From positions 5,977 through 69,976 of the forward strand of contig JAVBOH010000015.1 of the NCBI GenBank assembly GCA_031550725.1: a DNA stretch of 64,000 bases, read 5' to 3'. Below, one piece after another: positions 25,555-35,468 of this stretch. Every line of letters starts with the position of its first letter. The first letter of the stretch is position 1. A program made the translations under genes and the position numbers. The stretch is from UBA946 sp031550725. Lineage in GTDB: Bacteria; Bacillota; Clostridia; Oscillospirales; Ruminococcaceae. The notes below the pieces were generated by a model that saw only the letters and a program-made list of their open reading frames with translations, was not told the origin of the DNA and ran no database searches.

Positions 25555-26241
25555 ATGAAAGCACTTGTACTCTTCAGCGGTGGTCTTGACAGCACAACCT
25601 GTCTTGCTCTTGCTTGCGATAAATATGGCAGTGAAAATGTCATGGCTTTATCTATTTCGTATGGACAAAAGCATATTAAAGAAACCCTAGCGGCGGATAA
25701 AACAGCAAAATATTATGGCGTGGAGCTAATACGCCTTGATTTATCAGAAATGTTTAAATTTTCCGACTGTTCATTGCTATCTCATTCTAATAAGGACATA
25801 CCGCTTGAAAGTTATGCTGAACAGCTTGAGGAAACAGACGGAAAGCCTGTTTCAACATATGTACCATTTCGTAACGGCTTGTTTTTATCATCTGCTGCGA
25901 GTGTTGCGCTGTCAAGGGACTGCTCTGTAATTTATTATGGTGCTCATTCTGATGATGCCGCTGGAAGTGCATATCCAGACTGCTCCGAGGTTTTTAACAA
26001 TGCTATAAACACTGCTATTTACGAAGGCAGCGGACGTCAGCTTAGTGTTATTGCACCATTTGTAAGTATGAATAAGGCTGATGTTGTTAAAATTGGTCTT
26101 GAACTTAATGTACCATATGAGTTAACATGGAGCTGTTATGAAGGTAATGATACTGCCTGCGGAAAGTGCGGAACTTGCATTGACCGTATAAAAGCGTTTG
26201 AAATGAACAATACGCATGACCCTATTAAATATACAGATTGA
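25555..26241 (+). CDS. queC: 7-cyano-7-deazaguanine synthase
   Basis: ATP-dependent conversion of 7-carboxy-7-deazaguanine to preQ0. 228 aa with the PP-loop SGGLDSTTCL (residues 8-17) and the C-terminal zinc Cys cluster (C..CGKCGTC). ATG start behind AAGGAG. 13 nt after folE, 15 nt before queF. Confidence 0.95.
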   Translation: MKALVLFSGGLDSTTCLALACDKYGSENVMALSISYGQKHIKETLAADKTAKYYGVELIRLDLSEMFKFSDCSLLSHSNKDIPLESYAEQLEETDGKPVSTYVPFRNGLFLSSAASVALSRDCSVIYYGAHSDDAAGSAYPDCSEVFNNAINTAIYEGSGRQLSVIAPFVSMNKADVVKIGLELNVPYELTWSCYEGNDTACGKCGTCIDRIKAFEMNNTHDPIKYTD

Positions 26242-26256
26242 GAGGAATTTTATATA

Positions 26257-26754
26257 ATGAGTGGAAGAACAAATGATGAAACAAACGGTATTACCTTGCT
26301 TGGCAATCAAAATACAAAATATCATGACGATTATGCGCCACAGGTGCTGGAAACATTTGTAAACAAGCATCAGAATAACGATTATTTCGTAAAATTCAAC
26401 TGCCCTGAATTTACAAGTCTTTGTCCGATTACAGGTCAGCCTGACTTTGCGACAATTTACATTTCCTATATACCGAACGTGAATATGGTTGAAAGCAAGT
26501 CACTAAAGCTGTATTTATTCAGCTTTCGCAACCATGGCGATTTCCATGAGGACTGCATGAATATTATTATGAAAGACTTAATTAAGCTTATGGATCCGAA
26601 ATATATTGAGGTATGGGGTAAATTTACGCCACGTGGCGGTATTTCAATTGACCCATATTGCAATTATGGCATGAAAGATACCAAATGGGAAAAGATGGCA
26701 TGGGATAGAATGGCTAACCACGATATGTATCCTGAAAAAATTGATAACAGATAA
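26257..26754 (+). CDS. queF: NADPH-dependent 7-cyano-7-deazaguanine reductase
   Basis: Reduces preQ0 to preQ1, the riboswitch ligand and the base inserted into tRNA by Tgt. 165 aa, the short YkvM-type form. The active-site Cys is in SLCPITGQPDF; the QueF motif ESKSLKLYL is at about residues 79-87. Last gene of the operon, followed by a terminator. tgt and queA are not in this window. Confidence 0.95.
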   Translation: MSGRTNDETNGITLLGNQNTKYHDDYAPQVLETFVNKHQNNDYFVKFNCPEFTSLCPITGQPDFATIYISYIPNVNMVESKSLKLYLFSFRNHGDFHEDCMNIIMKDLIKLMDPKYIEVWGKFTPRGGISIDPYCNYGMKDTKWEKMAWDRMANHDMYPEKIDNR

Positions 26755-26759
26755 AAATA

Positions 26760-26793
26760 ATGCGTACCGAAATTCAACGGTACGCATTTTTAT
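26760..26793 (+). terminator. Terminator of the queuosine operon
   Basis: Perfect 10-bp stem ATGCGTACCG/CGGTACGCAT followed by TTTTTATT. Confidence 0.8.
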
Positions 26794-26795
26794 TA

Positions 26796-29700
26796 TTATT
26801 CAACCGATTTCAAAGACTCAATCATATCAATTTTTTGGAGCTTAAAATATGTTACAAACTGCATTATTATTGAAAATACGATTGTCAAAACGCATGATAA
26901 ACCATAGCTGAAAAGACTAATTTTTCTAAAAAGCACAGTAACATCACTTTCAATAACATCAACAACAAAGCCATGCAAAACTGTTCCAAGTACTGCTCCG
27001 ATAATGATACTAACAAATGTTAAAATTATCGCCTCACGATAAATATAGGCATTTGTTTCGCCATCGTTAAACCCAAGAACCTTTAATGTTGCAATCTCAC
27101 GAATGCGCTCACTAATGTTAATTGCAGTCAGGTTATAAAGCACTATTATAGCAAGCAATGATGCAACAACAACAAGGAAAATAACGATACTGTCAAGACT
27201 TGCGTTATTTTCAAGTATCTTGTCAACGGCGTCACTTGTAAGAGAAACTGTTATAATCTGGTCATCCTCAATAAGTCGTTTTGCATCAGGAACACTGTCC
27301 GAAACAACTGTATTAAACATTATATCCTCGCAAAACACCTTGTTGTACATAGTTGTGTTCATATAAATATAGTTTGAGATGTAATTTTCTACGATGTCAG
27401 AAACTGTCAGTTCAAACACGTTTTTATCGGCATCGGAAATAGAAAATGTACTTCCCTCTTTTAGAGAAAATGTTGCCGCAAATTTTTCTGTAATGATAAC
27501 AGTATCATCATTTAGCGGTATATCAATTCCATCACTTTTGCCTGTCAGGTTATAGTAATTTTCAAAAACTTCATTATCCTGCGGAACAATCATATAAACA
27601 TCAACTGACTTGCTTGGGGTCTCACATTTATATGGACTTTGCTTTATAAGAAGTGGATTTGTAACCTTTTCTTTTTCAATCAGGGTCAATAAATCACCGT
27701 CAATATGCTTTGTTTCTTCATCGAGAATAATCATGCTCTTGTATGTTTGAATTTCGCCATACTGCTTTTCTGCAACACCATCCATACTATCTCTTAGTCC
27801 AAAACCAACAACCAAAAGTGCTGTACATCCTGCAACACCAACAATTGTCATCATTGCACGCTTTTTGTAACGGAACATATTTCGCATAGTAACTTTCCAT
27901 GTGAACGAAAGTCTATTCCAAATAAATCCAATACGTTCAAGCAAAATCTTTTTACCCTTTTTGGGCGGTAAAGGACGCATTAACGTAGCAGGAGTATGTT
28001 TAAGCTCCTTGTTGCATGAAGTGTATGTAACAAAAATCATTAATACAAACGCCACAACCATGATAATAGCAAATGTAACCATGTTATATTGCATAACAAG
28101 TGGTGGAAGCACATATACAAAGTTGCTGAATACAAGCGGTGGAATTAATCTGCATCCGATGAAAAAACCAGCAACTGCACCAATTCCTGATGCTGACAAA
28201 ACATATAAAAGATATGTTCGAACAATACTGTTATCATCAAAGCCAAGTGAAGCAAGCGTGCCAAGTTCCCCACGCTCCTCAGCAATCATACGTGACATCG
28301 AGTTTGACGACATCAGCATTACAATAAGGATAAAGAAAATTGGAAATACAGCCGCAATTGACACAATAACTTCGATACTGCTGCCAAGCTCATCATGTCC
28401 AACCGATGCATTTCTGTCATAAATATACCATGTAGTCGGCTTTAAATCGGCAACTTCCTGTTTCGCATCACTGATTTTCTTTTCCGCATCAGCCATTTCT
28501 GAATTAAATTCTTCAAGCCCCTCGTAATATTCTTTATAGCCATCTTCAAGCTTTTGCTCATTTTCAGCCAACTCTTTATCAATTTTTGCAAGGCTTTCCT
28601 CATATTCAATATAGCCATCTGCAATTTTCTTTTCATTTTCCGCAATTTCCGTTTTCGCATCAGTAATTTGCTTTCTTGCATTTTCTATTTCCACATTAAA
28701 AGTTGCAATTCCATCATTCAATTGTTTTTCGCTAGCTGTCAAAGTATCAATCGAAGTTTTTAGCTGATTTAAACCATCAAGCTGTTTTTGATATTCAGAA
28801 ATTGTTCCAGCAAGCACCATATATTCCTGACTTCCCTCTGGAATTTGCAACAACTGCATATTCATTCCATCAATTCCAGCCGAAAGCTCAGTTATCGTTG
28901 CGCCGATTGTATCTCTTGTGATACCTGTTCCCTCAAGTCCTGCATCAATTTGTTTCCAGCCGTCAGAAATCTGTTTTTTCGCATCTTCAAACTCGGCATT
29001 TTGGGAAATAACGGTTTCATTTAATTCTTTTTCGTTTTTAAGGAGTTCAGCTTTACCATCAGCAAGCTCTTTTGAGCCATCATCAAGTTCTTTTTTTGCG
29101 TCAGCAAATTCTTTACGTGCAGTTTCCTTGCCATCAAGCAGTTCTTTAGCACCGTCATCGAGTTCTTTTTTTGCATCGTCCAACTCTTTTTGTGCTTTAA
29201 CACGTTCATCATTAAGCTTAGTTTCATTTTCGGAAATTTCTTCATAAGCTTCAGATGATATATCATTATCACGAGCAAGTTCCCTTACTGGTTTTATTTT
29301 TACAAGCTCATCATTAATCCGAGTAGATATTGCATCATATTTATCCGAATAAGCATCCGCATTCTCTGTATCAGCATCAATATAAATCTCGGTATAAACA
29401 TCCATTTTGAACACGTCTTTATCCACAAAAATAAACGATGAAAGCTTGCCGTTTCCAATGGTTGTACTGCCATAATCTTCTGCCAAATATAAAACCGACT
29501 CAGCAACTCCAACAACCTTAAACTCTGTGATATCAAGCTTGTCCTCGACATCGCTTGTAACCTTTATTTTATCGCCGACACGATAATTTCGGTTGTCAGC
29601 AACACATTCATTAACCTTTTCAGGTAGTCTGCCATCAAAAAGCTTAACCTTATTAACACTATCCTCTAGCGCATGAATACGTAATGTCATTTCACCGCTT

Positions 29701-29972
29701 AAAACATCGGCAGAATAGCTAGGAATAACAGCAGTAATACCGTCAATAGCTTTAATTGCTGCAACATCGTCATCAGTAAGACCCATAGTACTTACAATTT
29801 TAAAGTCAAGCAAATTATATTCTTTATAATATGTATCAGCAAGATATTCAATGTCAGGTGCACTTGCATCAAGTCCCGCATAAAATCCTGAACCAATCAT
29901 AACAATCATCAAAAGCGAAATATATCTTCCGATTGATTTTTTTATTTTAGTTAACGTATTTTTATAAAGCAA
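26796..29972 (-). CDS. FtsX-family ABC transporter permease with long coiled-coil ectodomain
   Basis: 1058 aa. One N-terminal transmembrane helix (about residues 15-33), a MacB-like extracytoplasmic part, a heptad-rich coiled coil of about 270 residues (about 240-510, rich in DDAKKELDDG-type repeats), then the first FtsX block of three helices (about 530-680), a second extracytoplasmic domain and a second FtsX block (about 940-1050). Begins with TTG 7 nt after the ATPase stop codon, suggesting translational coupling. The pair probably forms a MacB/FtsX-type exporter or mechanotransmitter; the substrate is unknown. Confidence 0.88.
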   Translation of the reverse strand: MLYKNTLTKIKKSIGRYISLLMIVMIGSGFYAGLDASAPDIEYLADTYYKEYNLLDFKIVSTMGLTDDDVAAIKAIDGITAVIPSYSADVLSGEMTLRIHALEDSVNKVKLFDGRLPEKVNECVADNRNYRVGDKIKVTSDVEDKLDITEFKVVGVAESVLYLAEDYGSTTIGNGKLSSFIFVDKDVFKMDVYTEIYIDADTENADAYSDKYDAISTRINDELVKIKPVRELARDNDISSEAYEEISENETKLNDERVKAQKELDDAKKELDDGAKELLDGKETARKEFADAKKELDDGSKELADGKAELLKNEKELNETVISQNAEFEDAKKQISDGWKQIDAGLEGTGITRDTIGATITELSAGIDGMNMQLLQIPEGSQEYMVLAGTISEYQKQLDGLNQLKTSIDTLTASEKQLNDGIATFNVEIENARKQITDAKTEIAENEKKIADGYIEYEESLAKIDKELAENEQKLEDGYKEYYEGLEEFNSEMADAEKKISDAKQEVADLKPTTWYIYDRNASVGHDELGSSIEVIVSIAAVFPIFFILIVMLMSSNSMSRMIAEERGELGTLASLGFDDNSIVRTYLLYVLSASGIGAVAGFFIGCRLIPPLVFSNFVYVLPPLVMQYNMVTFAIIMVVAFVLMIFVTYTSCNKELKHTPATLMRPLPPKKGKKILLERIGFIWNRLSFTWKVTMRNMFRYKKRAMMTIVGVAGCTALLVVGFGLRDSMDGVAEKQYGEIQTYKSMIILDEETKHIDGDLLTLIEKEKVTNPLLIKQSPYKCETPSKSVDVYMIVPQDNEVFENYYNLTGKSDGIDIPLNDDTVIITEKFAATFSLKEGSTFSISDADKNVFELTVSDIVENYISNYIYMNTTMYNKVFCEDIMFNTVVSDSVPDAKRLIEDDQIITVSLTSDAVDKILENNASLDSIVIFLVVVASLLAIIVLYNLTAINISERIREIATLKVLGFNDGETNAYIYREAIILTFVSIIIGAVLGTVLHGFVVDVIESDVTVLFRKISLFSYGLSCVLTIVFSIIMQFVTYFKLQKIDMIESLKSVE

Positions 29973-29979
29973 TCAGAAG

Positions 29980-30681
29980 TCACCACGCAATCTCGTCGGC
30001 TTTTTTAGGGTTTTCATTAACCTTAACACTTTTTACCGTACCATTTTTTATTTTAATAACCTTATCCGCAATTTCGGCAATAACAGCATTATGAGTGATT
30101 AGCACTGTTGTCATCCCCATTTCCTTGCAGTTTTTCTGCAATAAAGTAATGATTTTTTGCCCTGTAACGCTGTCTAACGCACCTGTTGGCTCATCGCAAA
30201 GCAGTAGCTTTGGATTTTTTGCAATTGCTCTTGCAATAGCAACTCTTTGCTGCTCACCGCCTGAAAGCTGTGAGGGAAAATTATCCATACGTTCCGATAA
30301 ACCAACCTGTTCTAAAACAGCCTTAGGATCAAGCGCATTAGGACAAATCTGACAAGCAAGCTCAACATTTTCAAGTGCAGTCAGGTTTCCAACGAGATTA
30401 TAGAACTGAAAAACAAAGCCTATATCGTTTCTGCGATAATCAATAAGCTGTTTTTTACGATATTTATGCACCTTGCTGCCATCAACATAAATTTTGCCGT
30501 CGCTTGGTGAATCCATACCTCCAAGCAAGTTCAAAACGGTAGTTTTACCTGCACCGCTAGGCCCTAAAATAACAACAAGCTCACCTTTATCAATAGTAAA
30601 TGAGCAGTTTTCAACAGCGGTAATGTTAACATCACCAACATGATATTCTTTTTTTATGTTCTTAAACTCAATAAGCGACAA
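29980..30681 (-). CDS. ABC transporter ATP-binding protein (LolD/MacB type)
   Basis: 233 aa with Walker A GPSGAGKTT, Q-loop FVFQFYNL, signature LSGGEQQR, Walker B LLLCDEPTGALD and H-loop LITHN. Start is TTG at 30681, set by AGAAAGGAAG 9 nt upstream; no ATG is in place. Partner of the downstream permease. Upstream and divergent lies a TetR-type regulator, its likely controller. Confidence 0.92.
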   Translation of the reverse strand: MSLIEFKNIKKEYHVGDVNITAVENCSFTIDKGELVVILGPSGAGKTTVLNLLGGMDSPSDGKIYVDGSKVHKYRKKQLIDYRRNDIGFVFQFYNLVGNLTALENVELACQICPNALDPKAVLEQVGLSERMDNFPSQLSGGEQQRVAIARAIAKNPKLLLCDEPTGALDSVTGQKIITLLQKNCKEMGMTTVLITHNAVIAEIADKVIKIKNGTVKSVKVNENPKKADEIAW

Positions 30682-30792
30682 AATAAATGACTTCCTTTCT
30701 TATGCCCATGCCTACTTGTCACAAAGCTAAATGAAATACATTTGCATGAACCGTGGGTTATATTATTATTATTTTTTTAGTTTGTTTCAAAC

Positions 30793-30822
30793 TTGACATA
30801 TCCTTACAATATATAGTATAAT
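30793..30822 (+). promoter_or_regulatory. Promoter of the TetR-family gene
   Basis: TTGACA (30793-30798), 18 bp, TATAAT (30817-30822). The 265-bp divergent region also has a spaced inverted repeat GTGTTGA/TCAACAC (about 30830-30877) that could be an operator. Confidence 0.6.
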
Positions 30823-30946
30823 GACACTGTGTTGATTTTGCAACCGTCAATTGCTTTTAATATGTATTTATGTCAACACATTTATTAGAAATGTATATTT
30901 CCGAACATTTCCATAAAATCTGTATCTTTAAAAGAGGGTATGTATA

Positions 30947-31513
30947 ATGAAAGAAATGAAACAAAACCGAAAAACTAAGTATACACAAACAGCATTAAAG
31001 AACAGCTTAATTGAACTTATGCAGGAAAAATCTATATCAAAAATCACAATAAAAGAGCTGTGTGAAAATGCTGATATTAACCGCACAACCTTTTATGCAC
31101 ATTATTCTGACCAGTATGAACTTTTACGCTGCATTGAGGAAGAAACATTTACATGGGGAAAGGAAATAATAGCAAAATTTACAGAGAAAACGGATAAAAC
31201 AGAAATGATAAAGAATATTGAAAAAGCATTCGAATACTTTGCTGATAATAAAAGCCATATACAAACACTAATGAGTGAAAAAGGTGATATTGATTTCCAA
31301 AAAAAGCTAATGACAATTATTTATGAGCAATGTGGAATGTCACTTGCTGATTTTGTTGACTCAACAAAAATAAATACCGAGCTTTATTTCGTTTTCATTG
31401 TAAATGGCAGTATCGGGCTTATTCAGCACTGGCTGAAAAACGGATTGAAGGAATCCCCTGCCGAAATGGCTGAAATTATTTACAATATGGCAGCTAATAT
31501 AAATAATCTATAA
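30947..31513 (+). CDS. TetR/AcrR-family transcriptional regulator
   Basis: 188 aa. N-terminal helix-turn-helix (ISKITIKELCENADINRTTF, about residues 26-45, then YAHYSDQYELL), and a C-terminal helical ligand domain like the TetR_C_7 group. ATG start with AGAGGG 8 nt upstream. Divergent from the ABC exporter, whose transcription it probably controls (inference from position). Confidence 0.88.
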   Translation: MKEMKQNRKTKYTQTALKNSLIELMQEKSISKITIKELCENADINRTTFYAHYSDQYELLRCIEEETFTWGKEIIAKFTEKTDKTEMIKNIEKAFEYFADNKSHIQTLMSEKGDIDFQKKLMTIIYEQCGMSLADFVDSTKINTELYFVFIVNGSIGLIQHWLKNGLKESPAEMAEIIYNMAANINNL

Positions 31514-31638
31514 ATATATAATTTAGTGTATATATCTCCATAACGAAAGAAACGTGAAAGCTTGATATAATTTATGTTTGTTATTTTGATTTATCGTTAC
31601 AAAATATTATTTCTCATGATATTATGTATGAATATCTG

Positions 31639-31667
31639 TTGACAATGAGCTATATATAATGTATAAT
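31639..31667 (+). promoter_or_regulatory. Promoter of the 31.7-kb gene
   Basis: TTGACA (31639-31644), 17 bp, TATAAT (31662-31667), 42 bp before the ATG. Confidence 0.7.
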
Positions 31668-31709
31668 ATATCTATATTTTTTTACTTTATTTGAAACAGG
31701 AGATAAAAT

Positions 31710-32873
31710 ATGCAAACAGAAAGAAGAAAAAATAATACTCTTACTTTTTTAGATATAAAAACAAATGATGGAAAATATGACAGAGATAAAATAATACAGT
31801 TATTTTGCAAAGTAATAATTTTCGCTGTTTCGTTATCTTTTTTGCTTTATGCATTTGGCGAGAAATGGCGATACTTTGAAGTAGATAGTTTTACACTGCC
31901 GACAATATCATTGCAATACAGGCAAACACTTATAATTACTCAAGCAGATATCGACCAAGCAAAAATTGATTATCCCGACCTATACAGAAAAGTTGATGAT
32001 TATAGTTCACTTCGTGGTTCACGTTTAGTAAAAATCACAGATGATGAATGGCTATCATTTTATTTTCCAATATATCCGATAATTTGTCTGCCAATTAAAT
32101 TGATTTTGCAATTTTTAGGATTAGACCAGTTGCGTGCTTTTACAATAACAAATGCAATTTTTATAATTTTTGCATTATTTTATATATATAAGAATTTAAA
32201 ACTACCTATACTAGAAAAATTCATCATATTGATTTTATTAATATTATCCCCGATATACCGATACATACCATATTTAAGTGCAGAATCTATGATATTTTCT
32301 CTTGTTGCCATTTCAATGGTATTATACCATAATAAAAAGTATAAATCAGCTGCATTTTTTATTGCTGTCGCAAGTATACCGCAGCCAACAGTTATGGCAA
32401 TTGGAATTGTAATGTTTATTGATTATTTTATAAAAATGTTTCAGAACAGAAAAGAAATGAAAATAATTAGCTTAAAAAATTTTTTTAAAACAGTTAAATA
32501 TGGCTGTTGTTATATTCCATGCCTTATTCCGTTCATTTTTAATTTTTTAATGCTGAAAACAGGAAACCCTACTGCTGTTGGAGCAACACTTGATAATTAT
32601 ATGGGAAGGTTTTTATCATATTTATTTGATATTAACTTTGGTTTTATGTCCTTTGCACCATTAATATTGATTTTGTTTTTTGTATTGTCTGCAATTTCAA
32701 TAATAAAGAAAAAAAAAAGATGCAATTATATATACCGCATTCTTTTTCGCACCAATCTTAGCATATTCATTAATGGTATTTATGAATTGTGCTGCAATTT
32801 TTTGTGCTCGTTATGTAATGTGGACATATCCAGTGTTGGTTTTTGCAATTGTTATTTTATCAGGATATTTTAA
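31710..32873 (+). CDS. GT-C-like polytopic membrane protein, 5' part (frameshifted)
   Basis: The real reading runs to about 32708 (333 codons); after the A10 run at 32709-32718 the frame continues into 50 codons of unrelated Cys-rich sequence and stops. The intact part has a cytoplasmic N-terminus, one helix at about residues 30-47, an extracytoplasmic loop with YFPIYPI, and about seven further helices. The layout resembles GT-C-fold, lipid-linked-sugar-using glycosyltransferases; I cannot name a family. Moving one frame at the A run restores a protein of about 765 residues with the next ORF. Own promoter; no partner upstream. Confidence 0.7.
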   Translation: MQTERRKNNTLTFLDIKTNDGKYDRDKIIQLFCKVIIFAVSLSFLLYAFGEKWRYFEVDSFTLPTISLQYRQTLIITQADIDQAKIDYPDLYRKVDDYSSLRGSRLVKITDDEWLSFYFPIYPIICLPIKLILQFLGLDQLRAFTITNAIFIIFALFYIYKNLKLPILEKFIILILLILSPIYRYIPYLSAESMIFSLVAISMVLYHNKKYKSAAFFIAVASIPQPTVMAIGIVMFIDYFIKMFQNRKEMKIISLKNFFKTVKYGCCYIPCLIPFIFNFLMLKTGNPTAVGATLDNYMGRFLSYLFDINFGFMSFAPLILILFFVLSAISIIKKKKRCNYIYRILFRTNLSIFINGIYELCCNFLCSLCNVDISSVGFCNCYFIRIF

Positions 32874-34005
32874 TATAAAAACATGGTTAAAGTACTTGGT
32901 TTCGTTGCTTTTGATAATTTCAACATCATGTTTTTTGGTTATAAACAATGTTAGAAATGATTGTTTCAGATTTAATAATACATCAATATTTCTCCTTGAT
33001 AATTTTCCTGCTCTGTATAGTCCTTTTTATGGAACCTTTTATAACAGAAATGATGAATTGATTTTATCTTATTTAGTAGAAGAACCGTCATATTACTTTT
33101 CATCAAATAAAAATTATCTTACAAAAATTCTTTTCAAATCAACAGATGAATATAAAAAACAAATCCTTTCAACACTTTATGGTGATGATGATGACATATC
33201 TTATCTGAAAGAAAAGATTAATAAAATACCATCGGACAATAAGTATCATTACATAAATATTTCACCCCTGAAAAATATTAAGCTTGATAAATATAATATC
33301 GAACAGCTTGGATTTGTTTCGGAAAATGAAGTGATATTTAGAACCGATGAAAAAATTGAAATTCCTGCATCAAAGAAAATTGAAACCAAAAAAATATTAA
33401 CTTTTAATTCAAAACCATACACACTTTATAAAATTGATATTGAATTTGATGAATCAACATTACCATTAAAAAAAGATTGTTTGGAATTTAGCATAAACGA
33501 CATTGACAATTATTACTATAATCAAATTTTTGCACGCAAAAATCAATATTCATTATTTCTGCATACAGAAAACAATGATATATCAGAATTGATTATAGAA
33601 AGCAGCAATCCCGAGAGTTTTGTTATTAATAATATAACTATTACTTCAATGACAAATGAAGTCACTGTGTTAAATCAAAACAGCCCAATAGAAATTTCAG
33701 GTGATATGAAAGAAGATGAAGTAGTATTTAAATTGGATGCACAATCTTTTGAATATTATAAGGTTATGATTGAATTAGAAAATCCCCAAGATATTTCAAA
33801 TGATGATAAATTTTATTTGGCAACACGAAGAAACTCATTTTATTATGTACATGAACCTGAATTTGAAATTTTTGAGAAATCAAATACATTCATTATAAAT
33901 TCTCACGATATGACATTAACAGAATCATCGCTTGAAATTGTTATTGTCGGTGAAACCCAAAAACCGATTATAATAAATTCAATAAAAATTGAACGTACTG
34001 GTTAA
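32773..34005 (+). CDS. GT-C-like polytopic membrane protein, 3' part (frameshifted)
   Basis: Continuation of the preceding gene in another frame. The homologous reading actually resumes at 32719 (DAIIYTAFFFAPILAYSLMV), upstream of the first ATG at 32773, which has no ribosome-binding site. It supplies the last transmembrane helices (CARYVMWTYPVLVFAIVILSG and KYLVSLLLIISTSCFLVI) and a C-terminal domain of about 330 residues that looks extracytoplasmic and beta-rich. Translation of this part alone is unlikely. Followed by a hairpin terminator. Confidence 0.65.
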   Translation: MVFMNCAAIFCARYVMWTYPVLVFAIVILSGYFNIKTWLKYLVSLLLIISTSCFLVINNVRNDCFRFNNTSIFLLDNFPALYSPFYGTFYNRNDELILSYLVEEPSYYFSSNKNYLTKILFKSTDEYKKQILSTLYGDDDDISYLKEKINKIPSDNKYHYINISPLKNIKLDKYNIEQLGFVSENEVIFRTDEKIEIPASKKIETKKILTFNSKPYTLYKIDIEFDESTLPLKKDCLEFSINDIDNYYYNQIFARKNQYSLFLHTENNDISELIIESSNPESFVINNITITSMTNEVTVLNQNSPIEISGDMKEDEVVFKLDAQSFEYYKVMIELENPQDISNDDKFYLATRRNSFYYVHEPEFEIFEKSNTFIINSHDMTLTESSLEIVIVGETQKPIIINSIKIERTG

Positions 34006-34019
34006 GCTATAAATTCCAA

Positions 34020-34058
34020 AAAAATCCTTGCCATATTTGTTTATGACAAGGATTTTTT
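34020..34058. terminator. Bidirectional terminator
   Basis: ATCCTTG-CATA pairs with TATG-CAAGGAT, with A runs on one side and T runs on the other, between converging genes. Confidence 0.7.
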
Positions 34059-34061
34059 TGC

Positions 34062-35252
34062 TTATAGCTGGTTTATATCATCGTATAGAGTGTAAATCTT
34101 ACATTTTAAATTGTGTTTATCCAAAAAAGTCTTTATTGGTATCTGAGCTGTATATGTGCTTATCAAAATACTGTCAATTGAATGTTCCTCTATATCCTTT
34201 TCATCAAATGACGATATTTCTTTCCCCATAAGCGTTAACGAATGCTTTTTGATATCTGAATCATAAAACCTAATGATATTTTTTTTACTCAAACTTGTAT
34301 TGGCAAGAAGCATTGATAAATGATTTCCCACTCCCCATACCGCAAGCCTTTCATTATCATCAATACTATTCATTATATTTTTAACATTTTCCAAAGCAGT
34401 CATATTTCCGTTAATATAGTTTTTCAATGCATCTTCAGCATGCTGAGATATAATTTTACGAATAATTTGCTTGTTTGTTTTTTGCCATATGGTTGATATG
34501 CATGGGTTTGCAGACGAAATATTTGACTCTCCATCATAGATAATGTTTGACGAAACAAGCTGAAATCCGAGAGAGTTCATCATATAGTTTAAACTTTCCA
34601 ATGTGAAACAATTTACATGCTCATCATTGAACATACCAAATGGCTCATCTATGAATTTACAATCCATTGTTGGTACTTCAATAAACATATATTTATCGCT
34701 TATTTCACTGCATTGTTTAATCAATTCATATGGATTAACAATATGCTCAAGCGTATGAGATAAAAAAACAAGGTCAAATCTGCTGTCTGGATTTTTATCG
34801 ACATATTCTGAAAATAATCCGTTATACATATCTACGTTATAATTTTTCTTTGCCGACTTGCAATTTAATGCAGACGGCTCTATTCCAAGTACATTTTTAT
34901 GGTGATATAAACTTAGGTTATACCCCGATGCAGCACCAATTTCAAGCATACTGCCAAAACTATCACCTATCAGATTATCAATAAAAAATTTTTGTCTGAT
35001 ACACCGGTCAGTGTATGCTTTATCAAGTTCTGAACTATAATTATCAGAATCAAATTCGTATTTTGACTGGTTTTTATACCTATTCTCAAGCTGTTCCAGT
35101 GTAAATGGATTTTTTGTATATATAAAACCACACTTCTTGCACAAGGCTATTTGCTGAACAAGAATACCATCAGATATATCATCTGTATATACAAATGGCA
35201 ATCTAAAATATATTTCGGTTTCTTCCTTGCAAATGCAGCAGCTATTAATCAT
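34062..35252 (-). CDS. SAM-dependent methyltransferase, sugar C-methyltransferase type
   Basis: 396 aa. N-terminal zinc-binding part with two Cys pairs (CCICKEE and CKKCGFIYTKNP), central class I methyltransferase fold with SAM motif MLEIGAASGYNLSLY (about residues 95-110) and HTLEHIVNPYE, and a C-terminal Rossmann-like domain (LAVWGVGNHLSMLLANT). This three-part layout is that of nucleotide-sugar C-methyltransferases such as TylC3/NovU (family knowledge). I start at ATG 35252 with GAAGGGA upstream; the frame extends further but those codons precede the ribosome-binding site. Convergent with the broken GT-C gene and divergent from the sugar operon. Confidence 0.8.
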   Translation of the reverse strand: MINSCCICKEETEIYFRLPFVYTDDISDGILVQQIALCKKCGFIYTKNPFTLEQLENRYKNQSKYEFDSDNYSSELDKAYTDRCIRQKFFIDNLIGDSFGSMLEIGAASGYNLSLYHHKNVLGIEPSALNCKSAKKNYNVDMYNGLFSEYVDKNPDSRFDLVFLSHTLEHIVNPYELIKQCSEISDKYMFIEVPTMDCKFIDEPFGMFNDEHVNCFTLESLNYMMNSLGFQLVSSNIIYDGESNISSANPCISTIWQKTNKQIIRKIISQHAEDALKNYINGNMTALENVKNIMNSIDDNERLAVWGVGNHLSMLLANTSLSKKNIIRFYDSDIKKHSLTLMGKEISSFDEKDIEEHSIDSILISTYTAQIPIKTFLDKHNLKCKIYTLYDDINQL

Positions 35253-35412
35253 TTTATAATAAAGTCCCTTCATGTTTTTAAAAATTATATCATATTTTAT
35301 AAACAATGTCAATGAAGCAAGAATTGCAAATTACACATTGATATGAATTTACTATGTGATATTTTTGCTGCTTATTTGGATGCATTTTTCGTAACATATA
35401 TGATATAAAGCG

Positions 35413-35441
35413 TTGACATAATTTTAAAAGTATGGTAGAAT
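35413..35441 (+). promoter_or_regulatory. Promoter of the CDP-sugar operon
   Basis: TTGACA (35413-35418), 17 bp, TAGAAT (35436-35441), 27 bp before the first start codon. It is the only clear promoter before the ten-gene group up to 46883. Confidence 0.7.
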
Positions 35442-35468
35442 TAAATAAAATAAACAGGGGGTGTTTTG

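Noticed and set aside
28918..29247. Plus-strand Ser-rich 109-codon ORF
   Set aside because: It is the antisense shadow of the coiled-coil repeats of the ABC permease (DDAKKELDDG encodes SSSFFAS-type sequence on the other strand).
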